Assembly: GCF_026340255.1 (NCBI RefSeq)
Contig: NZ_JAPEPJ010000001.1
Span: 2,783,001 to 2,847,000 of the forward strand
Length of the DNA: 64,000 nt
Direction: 5' to 3'
Source of the DNA: Streptomyces sp. NBC_01408
GTDB lineage: Bacteria > Actinomycetota > Actinomycetes > Streptomycetales > Streptomycetaceae
Shown: piece by piece, positions 9,173-18,004 of the stretch
How positions within the stretch are numbered: the stretch's first letter is position 1
Layout of the letters: every line of letters starts with the position of its first letter
Made by a program: the position numbers and the translations under genes
The notes under the pieces: model-generated
What the model saw: only the letters and a program-made list of their open reading frames with translations
Database searches by the model: none
What the model was told of the DNA's origin: nothing

Positions 9173-10126
9173 ATGCGTCCCGTACACACCGCACTCGCCG
9201 TGCTCGTCGCCGCCGTCTGGGGCTTCAACTTCGTCGTCATCGAGATCGGGCTCGGCCACTTCCCGCCGCTGCTGCTGTCCGCCCTGCGCTTCCTCGTCGC
9301 GGCCCTGCCCGCGGTGTTCCTCGTCGGGCGCCCCAAGGTCGCCTGGAAGTGGATCCTCGGGGTTGGCACGGTCCTCGGCATCGCCAAGTTCGGGCTGCTG
9401 TTCACCGGCATGGACGCCGGGATGCCGGCCGGGCTGTCCTCCCTGGTGCTCCAGGTCCAGGCCGTCTTCACCGCCGTCCTCGCGGCGGTGCTGCTGCGCG
9501 AGCGGCCCGGCCGGGTCCGGGTGCTCGGCATGGGCGTGGCCCTCGCGGGGATCGCCGTGGCCGCCGTGGGCGGGGGGACCTCCGGGCCGGTGCTCGGCTT
9601 CGCGCTGGTCGTCGCGGCCGCCGCCTGCTGGGGCGTCTCCAACGTCCTGACCCGCAAGGCCTCCCCGCCCGACGCGCTGAACTTCATGGTCTGGGTCTGC
9701 ACGGTCCCGGTGCTGCCGCTGCTCGCGCTCTCGCTGCTGCTGGAGGGGCCCGAGCGGGACCTGGCCGCGCTGCGCGCCCTGGACTGGTCCGGGCTCGCCG
9801 TCATCGGGTACGTCGCCTGGGTGTCCACAGTGTTCGGCTTCGGCGCCTGGGGGTACCTGCTGCGCCGCTACCCGGCCTCCGCCGTGGCCCCGTTCTCGCT
9901 GCTGGTGCCGGTGTTCGGGATGTCCTCGGCGGCCCTGGTGCTGGGGGAGCAGGTCTCGGGCACGCGCTGGCTCGCGGCGGTGCTCCTGGTCGGGGGCGTG
10001 GCGCTCACCTCGCTGGGGGGCGGCTCGCGCCCGACAGCCGCGCGCGCCCCGAACCGTACGGGGGTCGGTTCGGGCGTCAGTGCGCAGAGCCCTCCTGCAG
10101 CGGCAGCCGCCAGTCCTGCCCCGTGA
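9173..10126 (+). CDS. EamA/DMT-superfamily transporter
   Basis: 317 residues from the ATG at 9173. Upstream in-frame codons to 9107 are Arg-rich and have no ribosome site. It is a drug/metabolite transporter with two EamA repeats, about ten membrane helices in all (first AVLVAAVWGFNFVVIEIG, last near AAVLLVGGVALTSL). EamA carriers export small metabolites such as amino acids or take them up by exchange; the substrate is unknown. The LysR gene lies divergently upstream. The last 50 bp overlap the end of the convergent acetyltransferase gene, and the C-terminal tail after the last helix is a Pro/Ala-rich extension of about 30 residues. Confidence 0.88.
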   Translation: MRPVHTALAVLVAAVWGFNFVVIEIGLGHFPPLLLSALRFLVAALPAVFLVGRPKVAWKWILGVGTVLGIAKFGLLFTGMDAGMPAGLSSLVLQVQAVFTAVLAAVLLRERPGRVRVLGMGVALAGIAVAAVGGGTSGPVLGFALVVAAAACWGVSNVLTRKASPPDALNFMVWVCTVPVLPLLALSLLLEGPERDLAALRALDWSGLAVIGYVAWVSTVFGFGAWGYLLRRYPASAVAPFSLLVPVFGMSSAALVLGEQVSGTRWLAAVLLVGGVALTSLGGGSRPTAARAPNRTGVGSGVSAQSPPAAAAASPAP

Positions 10127-10598
10127 GGGTGACCCCGTACGAGCGGTGGGGGCGCTCGGCGACCAGGGTGAAGCCCGCCCGCAGGTACAGGGAACGGGCC
10201 TCGTGCAGTACGTCGTTGGTCCACAGCACCAGCTCGCGGTAGCCCACCGAGCGGGCGAAGGCGACGACCGCGTCGACGAGGCGGGTGCCGATGCCGTGGC
10301 CCCGGCCCGCCGGGTCCACCAGCAGCAGCCGCAGCCGGGCGGTGCCCGGCGCGCCGTCCTCGCGCACGCACATCACCGAGCCGACCGGCCGGCCGTCCAG
10401 CTCGGCGATCCAGACGCGTTCCAGGTACGGGTCGTGGTCCTCGGCGAAGTCCGCGACGATCCGGGCCACCAGGCCCTCGAACTCGGCGTTCCAGCCGTAC
10501 TCGGCGGCGTAGAGCGCCCCGTGCGCCTGCACGATCCAGCCCAGGTCGCCGGGCTCGGGATCGCGCAGCCGCACCGCTGCTGCCTCGGGCGTGTCCAT
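10077..10598 (-). CDS. GNAT-family N-acetyltransferase
   Basis: 173 residues from the ATG at 10598. The GNAT fold is visible: an N-terminal VRLRDPEPGDLGWIV strand-helix, the central strand LRLLLVDPAGRGHGIGTRLV with the acetyl-CoA-binding R-G-x-G-IG loop, and the C-terminal LYLRAGFTLVAERPH motif. It transfers an acetyl group from acetyl-CoA to an unknown amine. It resembles the MarR-fused acetyltransferase domains in its W-TND and ARSLY segments, but there is no MarR part here. Its 3' end overlaps the EamA gene by 50 bp. A divergent promoter for the candidate small RNA lies about 95 bp upstream of its start. Confidence 0.88.
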   Translation of the reverse strand: MDTPEAAAVRLRDPEPGDLGWIVQAHGALYAAEYGWNAEFEGLVARIVADFAEDHDPYLERVWIAELDGRPVGSVMCVREDGAPGTARLRLLLVDPAGRGHGIGTRLVDAVVAFARSVGYRELVLWTNDVLHEARSLYLRAGFTLVAERPHRSYGVTLTGQDWRLPLQEGSAH

Positions 10599-10690
10599 GA
10601 CCTCCGAGGATAGCCCGCTACTTCTTCGAAGATTCACTCATGTCCGAAACGCTGCTTCCGTGCCGATTCACCGGCACCTTGGGTAGGCGT

Positions 10691-10719
10691 TTGGTAACGG
10701 AAAAGTAAATCTGTAGATC
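10691..10719 (+). promoter_or_regulatory. HrdB-type promoter for the candidate sRNA
   Basis: TTGGTA (10691-10696), exactly 17 nt, then TAGATC (10714-10719). This is close to the Streptomyces housekeeping consensus TTGACA-17-TAGAAT. It lies in a locally AT-rich stretch, and the expected start point near 10726 falls just before the first of three hairpins. Confidence 0.6.
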
Positions 10720-10725
10720 GGAGTG

Positions 10726-10856
10726 CAACCCTCCGCGGGCGTGGAGGGTCGTATGTTGCGTCGGGACTTCCGGGAGGGGATCTGGGGGGATCGGGAAGTC
10801 CGGCACGGGAGGGGTAACCGTGAGGGGGTCCGGCCGCGAGGCCGGACCCCCTTTGG
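10726..10856 (+). ncRNA. Candidate structured small RNA
   Basis: About 130 nt between a good promoter and a strong terminator, containing three successive hairpins. The first is ACCCTCC/GGAGGGT (10728-10734 with 10743-10749, 8-nt loop). The second is GGACTTCC/GGAAGTCC (10764-10771 with 10794-10801), whose loop is very purine-rich (GGGAGGGGATCTGGGGGGAT). The third is the terminator at 10824-10851. The reading frame across it is not protein-like and lacks a ribosome site before a credible start. The G-rich loop could pair with C-rich or anti-Shine-Dalgarno-like targets. It could instead be a long leader of the helicase gene, but the terminator sits 77 bp before that start. I recall that S. coelicolor sRNAs were reported near the citrate synthase gene; I cannot confirm identity. 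Confidence 0.55.
10824..10854 (+). terminator. Rho-independent-type terminator
   Basis: A perfect 12-bp stem, GGGGGTCCGGCC (10824-10835) with GGCCGGACCCCC (10840-10851), a GCGA tetraloop and a TTT tail. It closes the candidate sRNA. Confidence 0.8.
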
Positions 10857-10930
10857 TCCTTGCACGGGGCGCGTCACCGCTTTGTCCACAGGCCCGCCGC
10901 GCTGTCGGCGCCGCACGGTAGCTTCGTGCC

Positions 10931-13177
10931 ATGGCAACCGACGGGGCGATGCAACAGGCCGTGGTGGAGGGGGTGCTCGAGCGCATCACCTACGCCAACG
11001 AGGACAGCGGCTACACGGTCGCGCGCGTCGACACCGGCCGCGGCAGCGGCGACCTCCTCACCGTCGTCGGCGCCCTGCTCGGCGCGCAGCCCGGCGAATC
11101 GCTGCGCATGGAGGGCCGCTGGGGCTCCCACCCGCAGTACGGCAAGCAGTTCACGGTGGAGAACTACCGCACCGTGCTCCCCGCCACCATCCAGGGCATC
11201 CGGCGCTACCTCGGTTCCGGCCTGATCAAGGGCATCGGCCCGAAGATCGCCGACCGGATCGTGGAGCACTTCGGCACCGACACCCTCGACGTGATCGAGA
11301 GCGAGCCCAAGCGGCTGATCGAGGTACCCGGGCTGGGCCCCAAGCGGACGAAGCTGATCGGGGCCGCCTGGGAGGAGCAGAAGGCCATCAAGGAGGTCAT
11401 GGTCTTCCTCCAGGGCGTCGGCGTCTCCACCTCCATCGCCGTCCGCATCTACAAGAAGTACGCCGATGCCTCCATCGCGGTGGTGAAGAACCAGCCCTAC
11501 CGGCTCGCCGCCGACGTCTGGGGCATCGGCTTCCTCACCGCCGACCGGATCGCCCAGGCAGTCGGGATCCCGCACGACAGCCCGGAACGGGTCAAGGCCG
11601 GGCTCCAGTACGCCCTGTCCCAGTCCACCGACCAGGGCCACTGCTTCCTGCCCGAGGAGCGGCTGATCGCCGACGGGGTCAAGCTGCTCCAGGTGGACAC
11701 CGGCCTGGTGATCGACTGCCTGGCGGAGCTCGCCGCCGATCCGGAGGGGGTCGTACGGGAGCGGGTGCCGGATCCGCAGGGCGGCCCGGACCCGCTGACC
11801 GCCGTCTACCTGGTGCCCTTCCACCGGGCCGAACTGTCGCTGGTGGGCCAGGTGCGCCGGCTGCTGCACGCCGAGGACGACCGGATGCCCGCCTTCCAGG
11901 ACGTGGACTGGGACAAGGCGCTGGGCTGGCTCGCCGGGCGGACCGGGGCGAAACTCGCCCCCGAGCAGCGGGACGCGGTCCGCCTCGCGCTCACCCGCCG
12001 GGTCGCCGTCCTCACCGGCGGGCCGGGCTGCGGCAAGTCCTTCACCGTCCGCTCGATCGTGGAGCTGGCCCGGGCCAAGAAGGCCAAGGTGGTCCTCGCC
12101 GCGCCCACCGGGCGGGCGGCGAAGCGGCTGTCCGAGCTCACCGGGGCGGAGGCCTCCACGGTGCACCGGCTGCTGGAGCTCAAGCCCGGCGGGGACGCGG
12201 CGTACGACCGGGACCGTCCGCTGGACGCCGACCTGGTCGTGGTCGACGAGGCCTCGATGCTGGACCTGCTGCTGGCCAACAAGCTGGTCAAGGCCGTGGC
12301 GCCGGGCGCGCACCTGCTGCTGGTCGGGGACGTGGACCAGCTGCCGTCCGTCGGCGCCGGGGAGGTGCTGCGGGACCTGCTGGCCGAGGGCGGCCCGGTG
12401 CCCGCGGTCCGGCTGACCCGGATCTTCCGGCAGGCCCAGCAGTCGGGCGTCGTCACCAACGCCCACCGGATCAACACCGGTGTGCCGCCGATCACCGACG
12501 GGCTGCCGGACTTCTTCCTCTTCCCCGAGGAGGACACCGAGGAGGCCGGGCGGCTCACCGTCGACGTGGCCGCCCGCCGGATCCCGGCCAGGTTCGGGCT
12601 CGACCCGCGCCGGGACGTCCAGGTGCTCGCACCCATGCACCGCGGCCCGGCGGGCGCCGGAAACCTCAACGGCCTCCTCCAGCAGGCCATGACCCCGGCC
12701 CGGCCGGACCTGCCGGAGAAGCGCTTCGGCGGCCGGGTCTTCCGGGTGGGCGACAAGGTGACCCAGATCCGGAACAACTACGAGAAGGGGGCCAACGGCG
12801 TCTTCAACGGCACCGTCGGCGTGGTCACCGGCCTCGACCTGGACGAACAGCGCCTGACGGTACGGACGGAGGAGGACGAGGAGATCGGCTACGAGTTCGC
12901 GGAGCTCGACGAGCTGGCCCACGCGTACGCCGTCACCATCCACCGTTCCCAGGGGAGTGAATATCCGGCAGTGGTGATCCCCGTCACCACCGGGGCTTGG
13001 ATGATGCTCCAGCGGAATCTCCTCTACACGGCGGTGACCCGGGCGAAGAAACTGGTCGTCCTCGTCGGGTCCCGTAAAGCCCTCGGCCAGGCTGTGCGTA
13101 CGGTTTCTGCAGGCAGGAGGTACACGGCGGTGGCGCCCAGGCTGTCCGGCCGGATACCGGTGGGAAACATCACCTAG
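10931..13177 (+). CDS. recD2: RecD2-like SF1B DNA helicase
   Basis: 748 residues, the usual length of RecD2/TraA-type helicases that lack RecBC partners and unwind DNA 5' to 3' in repair. The N-terminal part (to about 330) has tandem helix-hairpin-helix motifs (GIGPKIADRIV, VPGLGPKRTKLI). The helicase core follows: Walker A GGPGCGKS (about 363-370), motif II VVDEAS (Asp439, Glu440), motif III LVGDVDQLPS, motif IV region RIFRQ, and motifs V/VI near the C-terminus (YAVTIHRSQGSEYPAVV, LLYTAVTRAKKLVVL). The ATG at 10931 is the first good start. The UvrD_C_2-type end is complete. Citrate synthase follows after 182 bp with its own signals. Confidence 0.93.
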   Translation: MATDGAMQQAVVEGVLERITYANEDSGYTVARVDTGRGSGDLLTVVGALLGAQPGESLRMEGRWGSHPQYGKQFTVENYRTVLPATIQGIRRYLGSGLIKGIGPKIADRIVEHFGTDTLDVIESEPKRLIEVPGLGPKRTKLIGAAWEEQKAIKEVMVFLQGVGVSTSIAVRIYKKYADASIAVVKNQPYRLAADVWGIGFLTADRIAQAVGIPHDSPERVKAGLQYALSQSTDQGHCFLPEERLIADGVKLLQVDTGLVIDCLAELAADPEGVVRERVPDPQGGPDPLTAVYLVPFHRAELSLVGQVRRLLHAEDDRMPAFQDVDWDKALGWLAGRTGAKLAPEQRDAVRLALTRRVAVLTGGPGCGKSFTVRSIVELARAKKAKVVLAAPTGRAAKRLSELTGAEASTVHRLLELKPGGDAAYDRDRPLDADLVVVDEASMLDLLLANKLVKAVAPGAHLLLVGDVDQLPSVGAGEVLRDLLAEGGPVPAVRLTRIFRQAQQSGVVTNAHRINTGVPPITDGLPDFFLFPEEDTEEAGRLTVDVAARRIPARFGLDPRRDVQVLAPMHRGPAGAGNLNGLLQQAMTPARPDLPEKRFGGRVFRVGDKVTQIRNNYEKGANGVFNGTVGVVTGLDLDEQRLTVRTEEDEEIGYEFAELDELAHAYAVTIHRSQGSEYPAVVIPVTTGAWMMLQRNLLYTAVTRAKKLVVLVGSRKALGQAVRTVSAGRRYTAVAPRLSGRIPVGNIT

Positions 13178-13189
13178 ATGATCGATCAT
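13178..13189. other. 12-bp perfect palindrome after recD2 stop
   Basis: ATGATCGATCAT directly follows the TAG stop of the helicase gene, about 170 bp before the citrate synthase start. It could be an operator for the citrate synthase gene or chance; there is no second copy nearby. Confidence 0.3.
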
Positions 13190-13359
13190 TTGGGGTTCCA
13201 CCACCGGTGCGGAGGGGGCAGGATGAGCAGCTTGGCGGCACTCAGTGCCGTCAAAAGCACCAAACGCCGACCCCGAGTGCACTCTCCTGCGCCAAATGGG
13301 GGAAGGTAGAGGCAGTCAGGGCACCTCGAAGAAGAGGCACTACGTCGGTGAGGGATGAC

Positions 13360-14649
13360 GTGAGCGACAACTCTGTAGTACTCCGGTACGCGGACGGTGA
13401 ATACACCTACCCGGTGGTCGAAAGCACTGTCGGTGACCAGGGCTTCGACATCTCGAAGCTGAGGGCCCAGACCGGGCTCGTCACTCTGGACAGTGGCTAC
13501 GGCAACACCGCGGCGTACAAGTCCGCGATTACCTACCTCGACGGTGAGCAGGGCATCCTGCGCTACCGCGGTTACCCGATCGAGCAGCTGGCCGAGCGTT
13601 CGACCTTCATCGAGGTCGCCTACCTGCTGATCAACGGGGAGCTGCCGACCGTCGACCAGCTCGCGTCGTTCCGCAACGAGATCACCCAGCACACGCTGCT
13701 GCACGAGGACGTGAAGCGCTTCTACGACGGCTTCCCGCGCGACGCGCACCCGATGGCGATGCTCTCCTCCGTGGTCAGCGCGCTGTCGACGTTCTACCAG
13801 GACAGCCACAACCCCTTCGACGAGACGCAGCGCAACCTCTCGACGATCCGGCTGCTGGCCAAGCTCCCGACGATCGCGGCCTACGCGTACAAGAAGTCGG
13901 TCGGCCACCCGGTGGTCTACCCGCGCAACGACCTCGGCTACGTCGAGAACTTCCTGCGCATGACCTTCTCCGTGCCGGCCCAGGAGTACGACCTGGACCC
14001 GGTCGTGGTCGCGGCGCTCGACAAGCTGCTGATCCTGCACGCGGACCACGAGCAGAACTGCTCGACCTCCACCGTGCGTCTGGTCGGCTCCTCGCAGGCG
14101 AACATGTTCGCCTCGATCTCGGCCGGCATCTCGGCCCTGTGGGGTCCGCTGCACGGTGGCGCCAACCAGTCCGTCCTCGAGATGCTCGAGGGCATCAAGA
14201 ACGACGGCGGCGACGTCGACGCCTTCATCCGCAAGGTGAAGAACAAGGAAGACGGCGTCCGCCTGATGGGCTTCGGGCACCGCGTCTACAAGAGCTTCGA
14301 CCCCCGGGCGAAGATCATCAAGGCGGCGGCGCACGACGTCCTCTCCTCGCTCGGCAAGAGCGACGAGCTGCTGGACATCGCGCTCAAGCTGGAAGAGCAC
14401 GCGCTGGCCGACGAGTACTTCGTCTCGCGCAACCTCTACCCGAACGTGGACTTCTACACCGGTCTGATCTACCGGGCCATGGGCTTCCCGACCGAGATGT
14501 TCACCGTGCTCTTCGCGATCGGCCGGCTGCCCGGCTGGATCGCCCAGTGGCACGAGATGATCAAGGAGCCGGGTTCCCGCATCGGCCGCCCGCGCCAGAT
14601 CTACACCGGTGAGGTCCTGCGCGACTTCGTCCCGGTCGAGGCCCGCTGA
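13360..14649 (+). CDS. gltA: Citrate synthase
   Basis: 429 residues. Catalyses condensation of oxaloacetate and acetyl-CoA to citrate, entry to the TCA cycle, in the cytoplasm. Type II citrate synthase landmarks are present: the N-terminal beta domain, HADHEQN (His227, His230), the HGG motif with catalytic His265, and GFGHRVYK with His307, followed by the DFYTGL region and the C-terminal IGRPRQIYTG. The start is the GTG at 13360, preceded 5 nt earlier by GAGGGA; the in-frame GTG at 13348 overlaps that ribosome site. The open frame upstream to 13207 is low-complexity and not part of the protein. A strong terminator follows at 14702. Confidence 0.97.
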   Translation: MSDNSVVLRYADGEYTYPVVESTVGDQGFDISKLRAQTGLVTLDSGYGNTAAYKSAITYLDGEQGILRYRGYPIEQLAERSTFIEVAYLLINGELPTVDQLASFRNEITQHTLLHEDVKRFYDGFPRDAHPMAMLSSVVSALSTFYQDSHNPFDETQRNLSTIRLLAKLPTIAAYAYKKSVGHPVVYPRNDLGYVENFLRMTFSVPAQEYDLDPVVVAALDKLLILHADHEQNCSTSTVRLVGSSQANMFASISAGISALWGPLHGGANQSVLEMLEGIKNDGGDVDAFIRKVKNKEDGVRLMGFGHRVYKSFDPRAKIIKAAAHDVLSSLGKSDELLDIALKLEEHALADEYFVSRNLYPNVDFYTGLIYRAMGFPTEMFTVLFAIGRLPGWIAQWHEMIKEPGSRIGRPRQIYTGEVLRDFVPVEAR

Positions 14650-14701
14650 CCCGAGGCCCTTCTCCACCCGCGGCCCCAGGGCCGCACGCGAGGCATGCGA
14701 A

Positions 14702-14758
14702 AAGCGCCCCGCCGCCGATCCCCCCACGGGTCGACGGTCGGGGCGCTTTCCTTTTCCC
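14702..14758 (+). terminator. Citrate synthase terminator
   Basis: An 11-bp stem AAAGCGCCCCG (14702-14712) with CGGGGCGCTTT (14740-14750), followed by CCTTTT. The loop is 27 nt. It is placed 50 bp after the gltA stop, so the assignment is good. Confidence 0.85.
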
Positions 14759-15027
14759 CGGAACGGATTCCCCCCACGGGACCCGGACCGGGGCGTCAGT
14801 GTCTGCCGGGACCCGTTTCGGGTCGGGAGGGCCGCTCAAAGCTTCCCGCGGGCACGCGTCCCGGCCGGCTGATGCCGCGGACGTCCCCCAAGACCTCCGT
14901 GGAACGCCCCCCAAGACGTTCCTGGCATCGCCCCATTAGACCCGTGTCGACCCCGGATGGTTACGTTGCGATCACTGTGATCTGCGTCTCCCGTGAAGGA
15001 AGTGTGTGCGGTCCGGGGAGGTGATCA
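14759..15027. other. Intergenic region between gltA and copA
   Basis: No convincing gene. It holds a GACCCG-TTT-CGGGTC hairpin (14810-14824), a palindrome GATCAC-T-GTGATC (14970-14982) and GTGATCAC (15021-15028) that overlaps the copA stop. The last two share the GTGATC word and could be half-sites of one protein or part of the copA 3' end. Confidence 0.4.
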
Positions 15028-17277
15028 CTAGCGGAAGGAGCGCAACCGGAGGCTGTTCGTCACCACGAAGACCGAGGAGAAGGCCATCGCGGCCCCCGCG
15101 ATCATGGGATTGAGCAGTCCGGCGGCCGCCAGCGGCAGGGCGGCCACGTTGTAGCCGAAGGCCCAGAACAGGTTGCCCTTGATGGTGGCCAGGGTCCGGC
15201 GCGACAGCCGGATCGCGTCCGCGGCCACCCGCAGGTCGCCCCGCACCAGGGTCAGGTCGCCCGCCTCGATGGCGGCGTCCGTCCCGGTGCCCATGGCCAG
15301 GCCCAGGTCGGCCTGGGCCAGCGCGGCCGCGTCATTGACCCCGTCGCCGACCATGGCGACCGTACGGCCCTCCTTCTGGAGCCGGCGTACGACGTCCGCC
15401 TTGTCCTGCGGGAGCACCTCGGCGATCACCTCGTCGATGCCCACTTCGCGGGCCACCGCCTCGGCCACGGCCTTGTTGTCGCCGGTCAGCAGGACCGGGG
15501 TGAGGCCGAGCGCCCGGAGCCGGGTGACCGCCTCGGCGCTGGTCTCCTTCACCGCGTCGGCCACCGTCAGCACTCCGCGTGCCGCTCCGTCCCAGGCCAC
15601 CAGGACGGCGGTGGCGCCCTCGGCCTCGGCGGCCGCCTTGGCCCGCGCGAGCCCGGCGGGGAGGGTGATCGACCAGTCGGCCAGCAGCCGCTCGCGGCCC
15701 ACCAGGACGGCATGGCCCTCGACCACGCCCTGCACGCCCAGCCCGGGGAGACTGTCGAAGCCCTCGGGGACCGGCAGTTCACCGGCCCGGTCGGCCGCGC
15801 CGGTGGCGATGGCCCGGGCGATCGGGTGCTCGGAGGCGTGCTCCAGGGCTCCGGCCAGGCGCAGCAGTTCGTGCGCGTCGACGTCCGGGGCGGGGTGCAC
15901 GCCGGTCAGGGTCATCCGGCCGGTGGTGACGGTGCCGGTCTTGTCCAGTACGACGGTGTCCACGCGGCGGGTGGACTCCAGCACCTCGGGGCCCTTGATC
16001 AGGATCCCGAGCTGTGCGCCCCGTCCGGTGCCGACCATCAGCGCGGTCGGTGTGGCCAGGCCCAGGGCGCAGGGGCAGGCGATGATCAGGACGGCCACGG
16101 CCGCGGTGAAGGCGGCGGTGGGGTCGTCGGTGATCAGTAGCCAGGTGACCCAGGTGCCGAGCGCGAGCAGCAGTACGACCGGTACGAAGACGCCGGAGAT
16201 CCGGTCGGCGAGGCGCTGCACCTCGGCCTTGCCGTTCTGGGCGTCCTCGACCAGCCGGGCCATCCGGGCGAGCTGGGTGTCGGCGCCGACCCGGGTGGCC
16301 TCGACGACCAGCCGGCCGGAGGCGTTGACGGTGGCGCCGGTGACCGCGTCGCCGGCGGAGACCTCGACCGGGACCGACTCGCCGGTCAGCATGGAGGCGT
16401 CCACGGCGGAGCTGCCCTCGACGACCGTGCCGTCCGTGGCGATCTTCTCGCCGGGGCGTACGAGGAAGCGGTCGCCGACGGCGAGCGCGCTCACCGGGAT
16501 GCGGACCTCCCGGCCCGCGCGCAGGACGGTGACGTCCTTGGCGCCCAGCTCCATCAGGGCCTTGAGGGCCGCGCCGGCCTTCCGCTTGGAGCGGGCCTCC
16601 AGGTAGCGGCCGAGGAGGATGAAGCTGACGACGCCGGCCGCCACTTCCAGGTAGATGGCCGAGGAGCCGTCCGTACGGGAGATCGTCAGGTCGAAGCCGT
16701 GCCGCATGCCCGGCATGCCCGCGTGGCCGAGGAACAGGGCCCACAGGGACCAGGTGAAGGCGGCCAGGGTGCCGACCGAGACCAGGGTGTCCATGGTGGC
16801 GGCGCCGTGCCGGGCGTTGGTCCAGGCGGCCCGGTGGAAGGGGAGCGCGCCCCAGACGACGACCGGGGCGGCGAGGGTCAGGGAGAGCCACTGCCAGTTG
16901 TCGAACTGGAGGGCCGGGACCATCGCGAGCAGGACGACGGGGAGGGCGAGGGCGGTGGAGACGAGCAGCCGCCGGCGCAGCGCGTCGAGCTCGGGATCGC
17001 GTACGGCCGCCGGGGTGCCGGCAGCCGGTTCCGGCTCGGGCGGCGCGGGCTCCTCGGCGGTGTAACCGGTCTTGACCACGGTCGCGATCAGGTCGGCGAC
17101 CTGGACGTCCCCGGTGTAGGAGACGTGGGCCTTCTCGGTGGCGTAGTTCACCGTGGCCTCGACGCCGTCCATCCGGTTGAGCTTCTTCTCGATGCGGGCC
17201 GCGCAGGAGGCGCAGGTCATCCCGCCGATCGAGAGCTCGACCGCCGCTATGGGCCCGTCGTGCACTGTGCTGGTCAT
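15028..17277 (-). CDS. copA: Copper-exporting P1B-type ATPase
   Basis: 749 residues. Pumps Cu+ out across the inner membrane using ATP. One N-terminal heavy-metal domain has GMTCASC (Cys22, Cys25). The membrane CPC metal site is at 401-403 (IACPCALG). The phosphorylated aspartate is Asp445 in DKTGT, followed by the SEHPIA nucleotide-binding motif, TGDN and [10 protein letters not shown]. The YN of helix 7 (FGYNVAALP) and the MAFSS of helix 8, typical of the Cu+-specific P1B-1 group, are both present. copZ lies 121 bp upstream on the same strand and the CsoR-type operator before copZ probably controls both. The ATG at 17277 gives a start right at the metal domain. Confidence 0.95.
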   Translation of the reverse strand: MTSTVHDGPIAAVELSIGGMTCASCAARIEKKLNRMDGVEATVNYATEKAHVSYTGDVQVADLIATVVKTGYTAEEPAPPEPEPAAGTPAAVRDPELDALRRRLLVSTALALPVVLLAMVPALQFDNWQWLSLTLAAPVVVWGALPFHRAAWTNARHGAATMDTLVSVGTLAAFTWSLWALFLGHAGMPGMRHGFDLTISRTDGSSAIYLEVAAGVVSFILLGRYLEARSKRKAGAALKALMELGAKDVTVLRAGREVRIPVSALAVGDRFLVRPGEKIATDGTVVEGSSAVDASMLTGESVPVEVSAGDAVTGATVNASGRLVVEATRVGADTQLARMARLVEDAQNGKAEVQRLADRISGVFVPVVLLLALGTWVTWLLITDDPTAAFTAAVAVLIIACPCALGLATPTALMVGTGRGAQLGILIKGPEVLESTRRVDTVVLDKTGTVTTGRMTLTGVHPAPDVDAHELLRLAGALEHASEHPIARAIATGAADRAGELPVPEGFDSLPGLGVQGVVEGHAVLVGRERLLADWSITLPAGLARAKAAAEAEGATAVLVAWDGAARGVLTVADAVKETSAEAVTRLRALGLTPVLLTGDNKAVAEAVAREVGIDEVIAEVLPQDKADVVRRLQKEGRTVAMVGDGVNDAAALAQADLGLAMGTGTDAAIEAGDLTLVRGDLRVAADAIRLSRRTLATIKGNLFWAFGYNVAALPLAAAGLLNPMIAGAAMAFSSVFVVTNSLRLRSFR

Positions 17278-17398
17278 GTTCCGGCTCCAGGGGGAGGGCC
17301 GGGCCGTACGGAACCAGTATGAGCTGGCCGGTACGGCCCGGCGGGGTACTGCCGCGTGCTGCGGGGTGCTGCGTTGTGCTCCCGAAGGGAGGAGGTGC

Positions 17399-17632
17399 TC
17401 AGGCCCGGCCGGTGAGCTCGTACCCGGCCTCGTCCACGGCGGCGCGGACGTCCTCGTCGGCGAGCTCGGCGGCGGAGACCACGGTGACCTCGCCGGTCGC
17501 GGCGACGGCCTTGACCGAGCTGACGCCCGGCAGGGCGGAGAGTTCGCTGGTCACCGCGGACTCGCAGTGCCCGCAGGTCATGCCGGTCACCCGGTAGACG
17601 GTGGTGGTCTGGGTGTCCGTCTCGGCGGTCAT
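17399..17632 (-). CDS. copZ: Copper chaperone CopZ-like (HMA domain)
   Basis: 77 residues, essentially one heavy-metal-associated domain with GMTCGHC (Cys20, Cys23) and the ferredoxin-like fold that follows ([17 protein letters not shown]). It binds Cu+ in the cytoplasm and hands it to CopA, encoded next. The ATG at 17632 follows a GAGGAGA ribosome site, and the longer open frame to 17689 is not needed. Expression is likely induced by copper through CsoR, since a CsoR-type operator overlaps a TATAGT -10 box about 80-95 bp upstream. No csoR gene is in this window. Confidence 0.93.
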   Translation of the reverse strand: MTAETDTQTTTVYRVTGMTCGHCESAVTSELSALPGVSSVKAVAATGEVTVVSAAELADEDVRAAVDEAGYELTGRA

Positions 17633-17709
17633 GTCGTTCTCCTCTTCAGGGGCGTGTCCGGTCACCGGAGGGGCGGCGGATCCCCCCACCGTCCTCCCGA
17701 CACCTCCAG

Positions 17710-17729
17710 ACTATACCCCTAGGGGGTAT
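17710..17729 (-). promoter_or_regulatory. CsoR-type copper operator overlapping -10 box
   Basis: ATACCCCTAGGGGGTAT (17713-17729) is a near-perfect palindrome of the CsoR operator form (TACCCC...GGGGTA). On the minus strand TATAGT (17710-17715) makes a good -10 element that the operator overlaps, so CsoR binding would block polymerase until Cu+ binds the repressor. Confidence 0.85.
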
Positions 17730-17803
17730 CGAAGCGAGTATCCGGCGCCCCAGTTCCGCAATGGCCGATCGGTCCGGACCGCACGTGAACGGCGCGCCAC
17801 GGG

Positions 17804-18004
17804 TCAGTCTTCGCGGCGGCCCCGGTTGCCGGGCCGGCGCGCCACCCACGCGCGGACGGTCTCGGCGTACCAGTAGGGCTTGCCGCCCTCCACGTGGTCG
17901 GGGGCGGGGAGGAGCCCGTGCTTGCGGTAGGAGCGCACGGTGTCCGGCTGGACGCGGATGTGGGCGGCGATCTCCTTGTAGGACCACAGTTGTCGGTCGC
18001 TCAT
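17804..18004 (-). CDS. Small MerR-like helix-turn-helix protein
   Basis: 66 residues, nearly all a MerR/excisionase-type winged helix: LWSYKEIAAHIRVQPDTVRS is the helix-turn-helix, then a wing ending in PYWYAETVRAWVARR. There is no effector domain. Size and fold are reminiscent of BldC-type one-domain regulators, although the sequence is distinct from BldC as I know it. The ATG at 18004 has a perfect AAGGAGGT ribosome site; the longer open frame to 18154 is not needed. It sits upstream of the copper operator on the same strand, but the copper promoter lies between them, so a shared operon is unlikely. The target is unknown. Confidence 0.8.
   Translation of the reverse strand: MSDRQLWSYKEIAAHIRVQPDTVRSYRKHGLLPAPDHVEGGKPYWYAETVRAWVARRPGNRGRRED

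Noticed and set aside
6199..10242. Long plus-strand open frame opposite GH3 and LysR
   Set aside because: No protein features; the minus-strand genes and the EamA gene explain the region.
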